The position numbers and the translations under genes are program-made. Shown in pieces: positions 1-9,516 of a stretch of DNA of 64,000 bases (positions within the stretch are counted from its first letter, which is position 1; every line of letters begins with the position of its first letter). This DNA comes from an uncultured Bacteroidales bacterium (GTDB lineage Bacteria; Bacteroidota; Bacteroidia; Bacteroidales; CAIXZF01), in the NCBI GenBank assembly GCA_903923925.1, contig CAIXZF010000051.1, positions 1 to 64,000 of the forward strand. Reading direction: 5' to 3'. The notes under the pieces were generated by a model, which saw only the letters and a list, made by a program, of their open reading frames with translations, searched no databases and was not told the origin of the DNA.

Positions 1-1
1 A

Positions 2-136
2 CACATATCTTTATATACCGACGTCATAATTATTTTCCTGACCGCCTGGGCCATCCTTTCCCCAAAAAACAAGCTGGCATATAAGATCTTTAAGGATCTG
101 CCCCTTAAGCCGGCGGAACTTTCTTACGAACAGTAA
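2..136 (+). CDS. C-terminal end of a membrane protein (partial, cut by window edge)
   Basis: An open frame enters from the left edge and stops at TAA (134-136). The visible 44 residues begin with a hydrophobic stretch (VIIIFLTAWAIL), consistent with a last transmembrane helix, followed by a short basic tail rich in Lys and Pro. The family cannot be recognised from this fragment. The gene ends just upstream of the first palindromic repeat. Coding is supported only by the open frame, the hydrophobic-then-charged pattern and the clean stop before a repeat. Confidence 0.5.
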   Translation, partial: HISLYTDVIIIFLTAWAILSPKNKLAYKIFKDLPLKPAELSYEQ

Positions 137-139
137 ACG

Positions 140-237
140 TTCAAGCCTGTCGGTGGCTTGAAGCCCCGACAGGCTTATTCGACTACATTTTCCCTATGTG
201 TCCTATGTGCCTATGTGGTGAATAAACTTTCAAGTTT
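140..237. repeat. Left copy of the palindromic repeat flanking the AbiE module (variant A)
   Basis: Arms AAGCCTGTCGGTG (143-155) and CCCCGACAGGCTT (164-176) form a 13-bp stem with one T-C mismatch and an 8-nt loop. They are followed by the tail TTATTCGACTACA and a CTATGTGG-rich segment, ending in TTCAAGTTT. Nearly the same ~90 bp recurs in direct orientation at 1625-1713, on the other side of abiEi-abiEii. This copy has an extra 9-bp unit in the ATGTG part. Confidence 0.85.
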
Positions 238-259
238 GTTCAAAAGCATCGTTAAAGAA

Positions 260-280
260 GGCAGAAAGCAGTAGGCAGTA
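260..280. repeat. Short degenerate heptamer run (3 units of a GGCAGRA-like motif)
   Basis: GGCAGAA, AGCAGTA and GGCAGTA follow each other in perfect 7-bp phase. They resemble the long GGCAGRA arrays at 4689-4814 and 41492-41652. A comparable degenerate run (GGCAGAA, AGTTGAA) starts at 1605, exactly at the stop codon of abiEii. Confidence 0.55.
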
Positions 281-290
281 AATTAATAAG

Positions 291-298
291 TACATTTG
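291..298 (+). promoter_or_regulatory. Promoter -7 box of the AbiE operon
   Basis: TACATTTG matches the Bacteroidota -7 consensus TAnnTTTG. It lies 26 bp before the ATG at 324, giving a short leader. Confidence 0.6.
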
Positions 299-323
299 TA
301 AACTGATAATACGATTTTATAGT

Positions 324-911
324 ATGTTTAGTTCACAAAAAACAAAAACTGATATTATCCTGCTTATCTATAAAGATATCAGGTCTGTATTTCGTTTACG
401 GGATATTGCATTGATTGCCGGAGAAAGTAATTTTCAATCGCTCAACAAAAAGTTGAACTACTATGTTCATAAAGGCAAATTACAGAATCCCCGTAAAGGC
501 TTATATACCAAACCGGGATATAAACATGAAGAGCTCGCTTGTTGTATCTACACCCCAACCTATATTTCGTTGGAATATGTGTTGCAAAAGGCCGGTATAA
601 TTTTCCAGTACGATACGCGAATTACCTCTGTCAGCTATCTCAGCCGAACTATACTAGTAGAAAAAGAAAGCTATTCATTCCGGAAGCTTAAAGGAGAATT
701 GCTGGTAAACACAGCAGGTATCATAAGGCAAAATAATTATATAAATATTGCTTCTGCAGAGCGAGCTTTCATAGATATGCTTTACCTGGAAAAAGCTTAT
801 TATTTCGACAACCTTAAACCCCTAAACAAAGAACTGATTACCAAACTATTACCCATTTATCAATCAGAATCGCTGACTCAAAGAGTTACTAAACTGCTGC
901 TAAATGGTTAA
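324..911 (+). CDS. abiEi: AbiEi-like antitoxin of a type IV toxin-antitoxin system
   Basis: This 195-residue protein has an N-terminal winged-helix-like segment (about residues 10-60, with FRLRDIALIAGES and a GKLQNPRKGLY wing). A C-terminal domain follows with the motif ASAERAFIDMLYL (about 142-154), typical of AbiEi antitoxins. In this family the antitoxin represses its own promoter and counteracts the AbiEii nucleotidyltransferase without stably binding it. The start at 324 follows a TACATTTG promoter. The gene overlaps abiEii by 8 bp, so the two are translationally coupled. Both genes lie between direct copies of a palindromic repeat, suggesting the pair is an acquired cassette. The family call rests on motif and context, not on a search. 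Confidence 0.83.
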   Translation: MFSSQKTKTDIILLIYKDIRSVFRLRDIALIAGESNFQSLNKKLNYYVHKGKLQNPRKGLYTKPGYKHEELACCIYTPTYISLEYVLQKAGIIFQYDTRITSVSYLSRTILVEKESYSFRKLKGELLVNTAGIIRQNNYINIASAERAFIDMLYLEKAYYFDNLKPLNKELITKLLPIYQSESLTQRVTKLLLNG

Positions 912-1605
912 CATTAATAAACATAAGTTTTTTATGGTTCAAATTCTGAAAGAAATTTATTCAGATATTGAATTGTCGACTTGTTTAGGGTTTAAAGGTG
1001 GTTCAGCATTAATGTTCTTTTATGATCTTCCTCGCTTCTCGGTTGACCTTGATTTTAACCTTCTTGATCCATTAAAAGAGGACATGGTTTACCAAAAAGT
1101 ACGCTCAATTCTACTTAAATATGGGTCTATTGCAGATGAGGCCAAAAAATTCTACGGGATAATCATTGTTCTCGACTATGGATATAGCGAACGAAAGTTA
1201 AAAGTCGAAATATCCAAACGATTATTCAACGACCACTATAAAATTGAGAATCTTCTGGGTATCAATATGAACGTAATGATTCCCGCTGATATGTTTGCGA
1301 ATAAGCTCTGTGCACTTCTGGATCGCTCTGTCGTAGCAAACCGCGACATTTTCGATTGCTGGTTTTTTATGCAAAAACAAACAGCTATAAATAAAACAAT
1401 AGTTGAAATGAGGATGAATACAACATTATCAGGCTATCTGCATCAATGCATTGAACATCTGGAGATAAAAACAGATAAAGGTATGCTAAATGGATTGGGG
1501 GAATTAACTGACAACGCAATGAAAGAATTTGTCAGGAAAATGTTACGCACAGAAACCATCAGCCTGCTAAAGTTCTACAGTGAATTCCCGATTATAACGA
1601 CTTAG
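904..1605 (+). CDS. abiEii: AbiEii/AbiGii-type nucleotidyltransferase toxin
   Basis: This 233-residue protein has the DNA polymerase beta-like nucleotidyltransferase signature near its N-terminus: FKGGSALMFFY (about residues 30-40), then RFSVDLDFNLL (about 44-54), where the two Asp residues bind metal. A further conserved patch, DMFANKLCALLDR (about 130-142), and NRDIFDCWFF are typical of AbiEii toxins. Family members transfer nucleotides to target RNA and cause growth arrest or phage abortive infection. Length is slightly short for the family but both catalytic motifs are intact. It overlaps the antitoxin gene by 8 bp. A heptamer-like run begins at its stop codon and the second palindromic repeat follows 20 bp later. 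Confidence 0.87.
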   Translation: MVNINKHKFFMVQILKEIYSDIELSTCLGFKGGSALMFFYDLPRFSVDLDFNLLDPLKEDMVYQKVRSILLKYGSIADEAKKFYGIIIVLDYGYSERKLKVEISKRLFNDHYKIENLLGINMNVMIPADMFANKLCALLDRSVVANRDIFDCWFFMQKQTAINKTIVEMRMNTTLSGYLHQCIEHLEIKTDKGMLNGLGELTDNAMKEFVRKMLRTETISLLKFYSEFPIITT

Positions 1606-1624
1606 GCAGAAAGTTGAAGGCACT

Positions 1625-1713
1625 TTCAAGCCTGTCGGGGGCTTGAAGCCCCGACAGGCTTATTCGACTACATTTTCCCAATGTGACCTATGTGGTGAAT
1701 TTTCCTTCAAGTT
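1625..1713. repeat. Right copy of the palindromic repeat flanking the AbiE module (variant A)
   Basis: Perfect 13-bp stem AAGCCTGTCGGGG (1628-1640) / CCCCGACAGGCTT (1649-1661) with loop GCTTGAAG. It is followed by TTATTCGACTACATTTTCCC and ATGTGACCTATGTGGTGAAT. This is a direct repeat of 140-237, so the AbiE pair is bracketed at both ends. Confidence 0.87.
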
Positions 1714-1747
1714 TTTACAGAAAAACCATTAATTTAATTTATATTTT

Positions 1748-2968
1748 ATGCATACGAATTTCGATCTGGATTTATTTATTAAAAAATACATCACACTCCG
1801 TCCTGAGAGCCTGTTGAAGGATGATTTCCATAAATACAACAGCGAACTGCAGAAAAGGATAAATGGGAAATCTGTTCTGGTTATTGGCGGTGCAGGCACA
1901 ATCGGCTCCTCCTATATCAAGGCCATTCTAAAGTTCAATATTTCCAAACTGGTTGTTGTCGACATCAACGAAAACGGCCTTACTGAGCTGGTGCGCGACA
2001 TCAGAAGTTCCGGAGCTTACACTATCCCTGAATATTTTGTGACTTATCCCGTGAATTTCGGCGACAGTGTTTTTGAAAAGCTGTTCCGGCATCATGGTCC
2101 ATTCGGTATTGTGGCCAACTTTGCTGCGCATAAACATGTACGCAGCGAAAAGGATATTTTCTCCATAGAGGCGATGGTAGAGAACAATGTTCTTAGGGCC
2201 CGCAAACTGCTGGAGCTGCTTCTGGAAACTCCGCCGGAGCATTTTTTCTGCGTTTCAACCGACAAGGCTGCCAACCCTGTAAACATTATGGGTGCCAGCA
2301 AGAAACTCATGGAAGAACTGATAATGGCCTACTCAGACCGCCTGCCGATAAAGACAGCCCGTTTTGCCAATGTGGCTTTTTCAAACGGCAGTTTACCACT
2401 GGGATTCCTGGAGCGCCTGCAGAAAATGCAGCCATGGTCGTGTCCGAGGGGCATTCGCAGGTTCTTTGTTTCGCCTCAGGAGTCGGGAGAGCTCTGCCTC
2501 ATGGCTTCCATTATGGGTGAATCCGGCGATATCTTCTTCCCGAAACTGGATGAGGAAAAAGACATGATTCCTTTCGATCAGATTGCAATTGATCTGCTTC
2601 ATTCCCTGGGTCTGGAAGCAGATATCTGCCAAACTGAGGAGGAAGCCAGGCAGAAATCCTTGCTATTAAATGAAGAATCCACCTCCTACCCTATTTATTT
2701 CTTTGGTTCCGACACTTCCGGTGAAAAGGCCTTTGAGGAATTCTTTACAGAAACAGAGAAACTCGACAATGATTCCTTTATCAAACTGGGCGTGGTTAAG
2801 AATTCAAAGAAAAGAAGCGTTGAGGAAATTGATTCTATATTTGAGCAACTACACAAGCTTTTTGAATCTAAAAATATTACCAAAAGCGCCATTGTTGAAA
2901 TCCTGAAAATTTACCTCCCAAACTTTGAGCATATTGAAACCGGTAAGGGGCTGGATTCGAAGATGTAG
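1748..2968 (+). CDS. CapD/FlaA1-like nucleotide-sugar 4,6-dehydratase (polysaccharide biosynthesis family)
   Basis: This 406-residue extended short-chain dehydrogenase has a Rossmann motif VLVIGGAGTIGSS (about residues 43-55). The conserved block VSTDKAANPVNIMGASKK (about 175-192) carries the Asp-Lys and Met...Lys arrangement of FlaA1/CapD dehydratases in place of the classical YxxxK. Such enzymes convert UDP-GlcNAc-type sugars to 4-keto-6-deoxy sugars for surface glycans. It is soluble, lacking the N-terminal membrane domain of WbpM types. It has about 40 extra N-terminal residues and a roughly 65-residue C-terminal extension of unknown role. The substrate cannot be told. It stands alone between two repeats, without adjacent glycosyltransferases. 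Confidence 0.82.
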   Translation: MHTNFDLDLFIKKYITLRPESLLKDDFHKYNSELQKRINGKSVLVIGGAGTIGSSYIKAILKFNISKLVVVDINENGLTELVRDIRSSGAYTIPEYFVTYPVNFGDSVFEKLFRHHGPFGIVANFAAHKHVRSEKDIFSIEAMVENNVLRARKLLELLLETPPEHFFCVSTDKAANPVNIMGASKKLMEELIMAYSDRLPIKTARFANVAFSNGSLPLGFLERLQKMQPWSCPRGIRRFFVSPQESGELCLMASIMGESGDIFFPKLDEEKDMIPFDQIAIDLLHSLGLEADICQTEEEARQKSLLLNEESTSYPIYFFGSDTSGEKAFEEFFTETEKLDNDSFIKLGVVKNSKKRSVEEIDSIFEQLHKLFESKNITKSAIVEILKIYLPNFEHIETGKGLDSKM

Positions 2969-2978
2969 CAAAACTTTC

Positions 2979-3012
2979 AACCCTGTCAGGGGTTTGCAAC
3001 CCTGACAGGGTT
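2979..3012. repeat. Palindromic repeat, variant B
   Basis: Perfect 13-bp stem AACCCTGTCAGGG (2979-2991) / CCCTGACAGGGTT (3000-3012) with loop GTTTGCAA, followed by ATTCGACT as in variant A. It lies between the stop codons of convergent genes and could also act as a terminator, although no strong T-run follows. Confidence 0.85.
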
Positions 3013-3033
3013 ATTCGACTCCAACAAGCGATT

Positions 3034-4608
3034 TTAGAAATCATAATATTTATTCCCAAGCCTGGTGCTGATGCCGAACCAGAAAAGGGTGTTGTTGTTT
3101 GTGGCAAGAGCATTTGACTCTGAGCGAAGCGAAAAGCCCGCTTCTATCCTCAGATTTGAATGTGGATTAATACGATAAGCCAGCACAACATCCTGCCTCA
3201 ATAATTTAGTTTTCAGTCCCTGTCCTACTTTGTTGTCGTATTCCATCGGATAGCTGAGGTAAGAACGGAAAATGTCCTTCCCGTAGTTAATTCCGGCCGT
3301 ATCAAGGCCATACATCGCATAAATAAATTTGTATTCCAGAGACACGAACTTCCAGGTATAGGAAGCCAGGGTCACAGATTCAAGGAAATTGGCTCCGTAA
3401 GGGTGAGCCAGCGGCTGACTAAAATGCCCGTAGCATTGCAATGCCGACCTGTGTGAATAGGTATAAGGCCGCACATAATTATATTCCGTCCGTAAATTCA
3501 GATTTGGCACTCCAAGTATATTCCATCCTGCCAAACCGAGCTGGTATCCTTGCTTATTGAGCACCCAGCCATTCTGTTTCATCACATCTTTCAGGTTAAA
3601 TTCGTCGAGGACTACTTGCCCATAGAATGAATATGAGCGGTTTATCCTGTATTTCACTGTGAATCCCATTATCATATTATCCGGCGACCCGAGTGAAAAT
3701 TCTACAGGGCGAAAAAAGATTACAGGGTTAAGGTAATTTACATCAAAACCTCTGCGCCCGCTGCTGTCGCCGGCTTCCCATATCACCGCCTCGAAGAAGC
3801 CAATGTTTAGTCGTTTCGTGATGTTTGCACTCAGGAAATGAAAGCTTCCGTACTTTTTTTCATAGCCCAGAGTAGCCGACAATGGTGCTTCTCTGTCCTG
3901 GAATTCGGCCCATAAGTTGGTGTATTGTATCTTCCAGAAAGTTGTCGTTATTTTCAGGTAGGGATAATTGAATGCATTATCAGATAACAGAAGTGAACGG
4001 TATCCATCGCCGATAAAATTTTTGCCATGTCCGAAGCGGAAATTGAAATAACGCGACGGGCTGTATGATATATAAGCCGAAGCATTTGAATAATCGAAAC
4101 CCTTATTTTTAAAATCTTTTGCCCTCCCCTGCCCGGGAACTATCCCTCTGGCTCTGGTCCATGTATCCAGGTAATCCGGAAAAACAGCCTGGTTCTCATA
4201 GAAATCGCTGCCAAAGGTAAAGTTTCGTCCAACTTTTCCGGTGAGCGAATATCCTCTGGAGTTCAGCCATACATTTTTATCGCTTTTCCCTATAGAAAAT
4301 TCGAAGACAGGATCGATTAAAAGTGAAAAACCTACCGAATCAATGCGTAGCAGGTTCTCATTAAAAATCTTGCGGCCGGCAAGTGTTTTAGTGAAGTCAA
4401 AGCTGTGTTTGAGATACAAAACGGTATCCAATGAAATCGCTTTTGCTACATTTTCTACCAAAAAAGGTTTCACAGAAGTGAAGAAAGGGAGGTCTTTCTG
4501 TTGAAGCGCACTTTCAACTTTGTCGTAAATCGTTCTGTTTAAGGGTAAATTCTGGGCTAAAAGGCTGCATGAAAGAAGGAAACAGACAGAAAAGACCAGG
4601 TTCTTCAT
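3034..4608 (-). CDS. Outer membrane beta-barrel protein, Wzi/RemB-like
   Basis: A 524-residue protein with a signal peptide (residues 1-18, ending LLAQ) and long runs of alternating aromatic/polar strands typical of a beta-barrel. The segment FGHGKNFIGDGYRSLLLSD (about 211-229) resembles the conserved part of capsule-assembly Wzi-family proteins and the gliding-associated RemB family of Bacteroidota. A surface-polysaccharide attachment or adhesin-mobility role is therefore possible but unproven. The last residues (LGNKYYDF) end with Phe, as expected for BAM-inserted barrels. A TATCTTTG promoter lies 19 bp upstream. It is convergent with the CapD-like gene across palindrome B. Confidence 0.7.
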   Translation of the reverse strand: MKNLVFSVCFLLSCSLLAQNLPLNRTIYDKVESALQQKDLPFFTSVKPFLVENVAKAISLDTVLYLKHSFDFTKTLAGRKIFNENLLRIDSVGFSLLIDPVFEFSIGKSDKNVWLNSRGYSLTGKVGRNFTFGSDFYENQAVFPDYLDTWTRARGIVPGQGRAKDFKNKGFDYSNASAYISYSPSRYFNFRFGHGKNFIGDGYRSLLLSDNAFNYPYLKITTTFWKIQYTNLWAEFQDREAPLSATLGYEKKYGSFHFLSANITKRLNIGFFEAVIWEAGDSSGRRGFDVNYLNPVIFFRPVEFSLGSPDNMIMGFTVKYRINRSYSFYGQVVLDEFNLKDVMKQNGWVLNKQGYQLGLAGWNILGVPNLNLRTEYNYVRPYTYSHRSALQCYGHFSQPLAHPYGANFLESVTLASYTWKFVSLEYKFIYAMYGLDTAGINYGKDIFRSYLSYPMEYDNKVGQGLKTKLLRQDVVLAYRINPHSNLRIEAGFSLRSESNALATNNNTLFWFGISTRLGNKYYDF

Positions 4609-4626
4609 GATTCAGGATTTTAAAAT

Positions 4627-4634
4627 CAAAGATA
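4627..4634 (-). promoter_or_regulatory. Promoter -7 box of the Wzi/RemB-like gene
   Basis: On the minus strand this reads TATCTTTG (TAnnTTTG), 19 bp before the ATG at 4608. Confidence 0.6.
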
Positions 4635-4661
4635 GCGAAAATAGTTAGGGGTTTGAACTTT

Positions 4662-4688
4662 CCACCCTGTCAGGGGTTTTTCGGCTAA
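4662..4688. repeat. Half copy of palindromic repeat (variant B, right arm deleted)
   Basis: The sequence has the left arm ACCCTGTCAGGGG, then passes directly into the tail TTTTTCGGCTAAAGCAG. The full copy at 5417-5475 has the same flanks plus the right arm, so this copy has lost about 15 bp of its second arm. It leads straight into the heptamer array. Confidence 0.75.
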
Positions 4689-4814
4689 AGCAGGAGGCAG
4701 GAGGCAGGAGGCAGAAGGCAGGAGGCAGAAGGCAGAAGGCAGAAGGCAGGAGGCAGAAGGCAGGAGGCAGAAGGCAGAAAGCAGAAGGCAGAAGGCAGGA
4801 GGCAGAAGGCAGGA
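4689..4814. repeat. Heptamer tandem array, 18 units of GGCAGRA
   Basis: Eighteen consecutive 7-bp units, each GGCAGAA or GGCAGGA (two units begin with A instead of G), with no phase slip. The plus strand contains no T over 126 bp. The array abuts, in open frame, the coding sequence of a truncated AbiEii gene. A second, even cleaner array is at 41492-41652. Confidence 0.95.
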
Positions 4815-5391
4815 GGAATTTGATGCTTTCCGCCTTGTAGGAGGAACCGGATTAAGTTTACAAAGAGGCCACAGGCTATCAGTTGATATTGATTTATTCT
4901 CCGATGTAACATATGGAGATATTAATTTTGAATTTATTGAAAGTTATTTACGCACTACCTGGTCCTATATTGACACAAACAAAATAGTTCCCGTTGGTAT
5001 GGGGAAATCGTATTTTGTTGGTTTAAATAAGGACAACTGCATTAAACTCGATCTATATTACACAGATGATTTTATTGATGATTATCATCTCGTTGATGGA
5101 ATTCGTATGGCCAGTTTGGCGGAGATACTCGCTATGAAATTTGATGTAATTGGTCGTGGTGGCAGAAAGAAAAATTTCTGGGATGTGCATGAGCTAATGG
5201 AAGATTACAGCCTGGAAAAAATGCTGGAATTTCATAAAACACGGTATCCATTCAACCATAATAACGCAGTTTTAGTAAAACAATTAACTGATTTTAGCCA
5301 GGCTGATTTCGATTTTAACCCGGTTTGTCTGCGTAAGAAACATTGGGAAATTATTAAGCTTGATTTAATTGAATTTGTCTATTCATTCTGA
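4813..5391 (+). pseudogene. 5'-truncated AbiEii-like nucleotidyltransferase gene
   Basis: The frame reads [16 protein letters not shown], then [14 protein letters not shown], before continuing through FDVIGRGGRKKNFWDVHEL to a stop at 5389-5391. The first half is the full catalytic motif of AbiEii nucleotidyltransferases, and the second is their typical C-terminal part. Homology begins directly after the last heptamer unit. The first ATG in frame (4999) lies downstream of the catalytic motif. Upstream the frame stays open through the array to a TGA at 4654-4656 but has no ATG. About 20-30 N-terminal residues and the start appear to have been lost. No AbiEi partner is seen. It differs clearly in sequence from the abiEii at 904, so it is a separate acquisition. 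Confidence 0.78.
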
Positions 5392-5416
5392 TTGATCATT
5401 ATTATGTAGATCACAT

Positions 5417-7073
<1,657 letters not shown>

Positions 7074-7085
7074 GCCTGAAGAACC

Positions 7086-7322
7086 ATGCAACTGGATATT
7101 ATAACACCCGACACAACTGTTTATACCGGCAAGGTGAACCTCGTTCAGCTGCCGGGAAAAGACGGATCCTTTGAGATCCTGAGCAAACACGCACCTCTTA
7201 TTGCCGTATTAAAAGCCGGTAAAATCAAAATCGTTGACAGCGACAAAAAGGAACAATTCTTCGAGGTAAAAGGAGGAGTTGTTGAGGTTGTGAATGACAG
7301 GGTGCTGGTGCTGTCAGAGTGA
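7086..7322 (+). CDS. atpC: F1F0 ATP synthase subunit epsilon (short form)
   Basis: This 78-residue protein starts MQLDIITPDTTVYTGKVNLV and contains LPGKDGSFEILSKHAPLIAVL, the conserved face of the N-terminal beta-sandwich that contacts gamma and the c-ring. It ends after this domain (VVEVVNDRVLVLSE). The C-terminal helical hairpin, which in many bacteria inhibits ATP hydrolysis, is therefore missing. Short epsilon subunits are common in this phylum. It lies 12 bp after atpD and 10 bp before ribF, in the same operon. Confidence 0.95.
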   Translation: MQLDIITPDTTVYTGKVNLVQLPGKDGSFEILSKHAPLIAVLKAGKIKIVDSDKKEQFFEVKGGVVEVVNDRVLVLSE

Positions 7323-7332
7323 AATACAGTAA

Positions 7333-8259
7333 ATGGAGACGCATTACGGAATCAAAAGTTTAGGGGTTTTACGCAATGCAGCCGTTACAGTAGGCACATT
7401 TGACGGTGTTCACCTTGGACATGCAGCAGTTTTAGACCATCTTAAGTCGGTTGCTTCGAAAATAAACGGCCAGGATGCTGTTGTAACTTTTGATGTACCT
7501 CCACGATCGGTAACGGAACCCTGGCTTACAGATATACGGATTCTTAATACTCCTGATGAGAAGATGGAGCGCATTGCTGCTCAAGGAATTGCGCACCTTA
7601 TCATTCTTCCTTTTACACTTGAATTTTCCAAATTATCGCCTGAAGAATTTATCCGGCTCATTCTGGTTGATCAGATCGGGATGAAGGCTGTGGTGCCCGG
7701 TTACGACCATATGTTCGGGCATAAAGGGCAGGGAGGAAAAGCGCTCTTAGAAGAAATGGGAAAACAATATGGGTTTATTGTTGAACAATCTCCGGAATTC
7801 CGGGTAATGGGCGAAATTGTAAGTTCCTCAATTATCCGTAAACTGGTGGCTGAAGGCAGAATAGCTGAGGCCAGTTCATTTTTAGGGTATTCCTACAACA
7901 TCACAGGCCGGGTTGTTTATGGAAGGCAGCTGGGCAGAACAATCGGATTTCCAACCATCAATATTGAGCATAACAATGGGATGAAGCTCATACCCGGAAA
8001 CGGAGTTTATGCCGTTGAAGTGATGCTTGGCGACCGCAGGCTGAAAGGGATGTGCAATATCGGGAACAGGCCAACAGTGAACGGTACCGGCTTGACGATT
8101 GAGGCGAACATCTTTGATTTTAATGAGGATGTTTATGGAATAGAAGTAAAAGTATTGTTCAAAGAGAAGATTCGGAATGAGGTAAAATTCAATAGTATTA
8201 ATGAGTTGAAAGTACACTTAAAACTTGATCAGGAAAATGCTCTTGATATCCTGTTGTAA
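7333..8259 (+). CDS. ribF: Bifunctional riboflavin kinase / FAD synthetase
   Basis: This 308-residue protein makes FMN and FAD. The N-terminal FAD synthetase domain has the nucleotidyl-transferase motif VTVGTFDGVHLGHAA (about residues 19-33) and VVPGYDHMFGHKGQG (about 118-132). The second conserved site reads SSSIIRKLVAEG (about 166-177). The C-terminal flavokinase domain begins at GRVVYGRQLGRTIGFPT (about 193-209). It is intact and of normal length, and follows atpC after 10 bp with no visible promoter or terminator, so it is probably co-transcribed with atpDC. Confidence 0.96.
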   Translation: METHYGIKSLGVLRNAAVTVGTFDGVHLGHAAVLDHLKSVASKINGQDAVVTFDVPPRSVTEPWLTDIRILNTPDEKMERIAAQGIAHLIILPFTLEFSKLSPEEFIRLILVDQIGMKAVVPGYDHMFGHKGQGGKALLEEMGKQYGFIVEQSPEFRVMGEIVSSSIIRKLVAEGRIAEASSFLGYSYNITGRVVYGRQLGRTIGFPTINIEHNNGMKLIPGNGVYAVEVMLGDRRLKGMCNIGNRPTVNGTGLTIEANIFDFNEDVYGIEVKVLFKEKIRNEVKFNSINELKVHLKLDQENALDILL

Positions 8260-8434
8260 GTTGAAATAGCTGAATTGAAAACAAAATTACAATCTATAAA
8301 GAGCTTTATTGCTATCTTTTGATCTCGTTATTCGCTGTCCCTACTAACTACATCGTATTACATTTTATATATATATCCACGTTTTTTAATTAAATAATAT
8401 GATTATGTTTCGAAATATGACCAATACTATTTAT

Positions 8435-8917
8435 ATGAAATCGCGTCTATTATTTTTAATTGCCGTAATCTCCATATTTTTTTCTTCCTGCGGGAAGAGG
8501 ACAGTATTTGAGCAACGACAGAAGTTTGATGATCTGAAATGGAACAGATTCAAAGAATTGAAATTTGAATTTGCCATTAAAGATACTTCTCAGCTGTATA
8601 ATTTAAGTTTATTATTAAGGCATCACAGCATTTATCCTTACGGTGAACTTTTTGTTACAATGGCACTTTATAGTCCTTCGGGAGAGCGAAGGGTTAGTGA
8701 TTTTCATCTTCCTGTAAAAAAAGAAGACGGAACTTTCAAGGCTGAGGGGAATGGTGATTTGTGGGATATTGATTATCCATTATTTAAGTCATACAAATTC
8801 AGTGAGGCTGGCAAATACCGTATAGAACTGGAGAACAGAATGGATAAGCTGGATACTGAAGGTGTTATGGAAATTGGGATACAAGTAAAAGAAGCAGCAG
8901 AAGATGACAGTAAATAA
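8435..8917 (+). CDS. gldH: Gliding motility lipoprotein GldH
   Basis: From the ATG at 8435 the protein is 160 residues and starts with a lipoprotein signal, MKSRLLFLIAVISIFFSSCG (lipobox Cys at residue 19). In-frame ATGs at 8399 and 8405 would only add a polar extension before the signal. The mature part has the GldH pattern W(N)RFKELKFEFAIKD, LLLRHHSIYPYGELFVTM and GDLWDIDYPLFKSYKF. GldH is a lipoprotein required for gliding in Flavobacterium and widely co-occurs with T9SS genes. This fits the T9SS substrates in this window, though the core machinery is elsewhere. A TATCTTTT box at 8313-8320 may be the promoter. The 3' end overlaps the RNase H gene by 14 bp. Confidence 0.88.
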   Translation: MKSRLLFLIAVISIFFSSCGKRTVFEQRQKFDDLKWNRFKELKFEFAIKDTSQLYNLSLLLRHHSIYPYGELFVTMALYSPSGERRVSDFHLPVKKEDGTFKAEGNGDLWDIDYPLFKSYKFSEAGKYRIELENRMDKLDTEGVMEIGIQVKEAAEDDSK

Positions 8918-9350
8918 TGGTTTCCGGAATTTAAATCCTGCGGTTGTTGTCCCTTCTTTATCGGTGGATGCGGCATGTGCGGGGAATCCCGGTATTATGG
9001 AATACAGGGGAGTTGATACTGCTACGAAGCGGGAATTGTTCAGGCAGGGGCCATTTCCGAACGGGACCAACAATATCGGCGAATTTCTGGCATTGGTGCA
9101 TGGTTTGGCCTTATTGAAAAAGGAAGGCAGCACAGCACCTATATATTCCGATTCGCTTACTGCCCGAAAGTGGGTAAAAGACAAAAAGATTAAGACGACA
9201 TTAGCACGCGACCACCGCAACGAGCCTATATTCAAGCTGGTCGACAGGGCAATAATCTGGTTGAATGCGAACAGCTGGCAAAACCAGATCCTGGTATGGG
9301 AAACGAAGAAATGGGGTGAGATTCCTGCTGATTTCGGGAGGAAGGCCTAA
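8904..9350 (+). CDS. RNase H type 1-like protein
   Basis: This 148-residue protein has the fold-defining acidic residues of RNase H1 in order: SVDAACAGNPG (Asp ~22), NNIGEFLALVHGL (Glu ~58), YSDSLTARKWV (Asp ~81) and a C-terminal ADFGRK (Asp ~144). It would cleave the RNA strand of RNA-DNA hybrids. It lacks the N-terminal hybrid-binding domain. The start ATG lies inside gldH (14-bp overlap), so the two are translationally coupled. This is a compact pairing of unrelated functions. Confidence 0.87.
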   Translation: MTVNNGFRNLNPAVVVPSLSVDAACAGNPGIMEYRGVDTATKRELFRQGPFPNGTNNIGEFLALVHGLALLKKEGSTAPIYSDSLTARKWVKDKKIKTTLARDHRNEPIFKLVDRAIIWLNANSWQNQILVWETKKWGEIPADFGRKA

Positions 9351-9516
9351 TTTTAAAAATTCTGACCCGTCCCTAAAGGGATAAATACAGTTTTGGAGTT
9401 ATACCATCTATCGTTACACCACAACGGAGAAATGGCGGAATGAACCAATGTACAAATCTAACAGTATACTAATTTACCAATTTTACCAGCCGGAAGCAGA
9501 GCATGTCTCGTCATGC

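Noticed and set aside
4689..4814. Array considered as a CRISPR
   Set aside because: The units are 7 bp and contiguous, with no spacers and no cas genes nearby.
4685..4912. Minus-strand frame of 75 codons rich in Leu-Pro-Ser-Ala-Phe-Cys
   Set aside because: It is only the translation of the heptamer array on the opposite strand.
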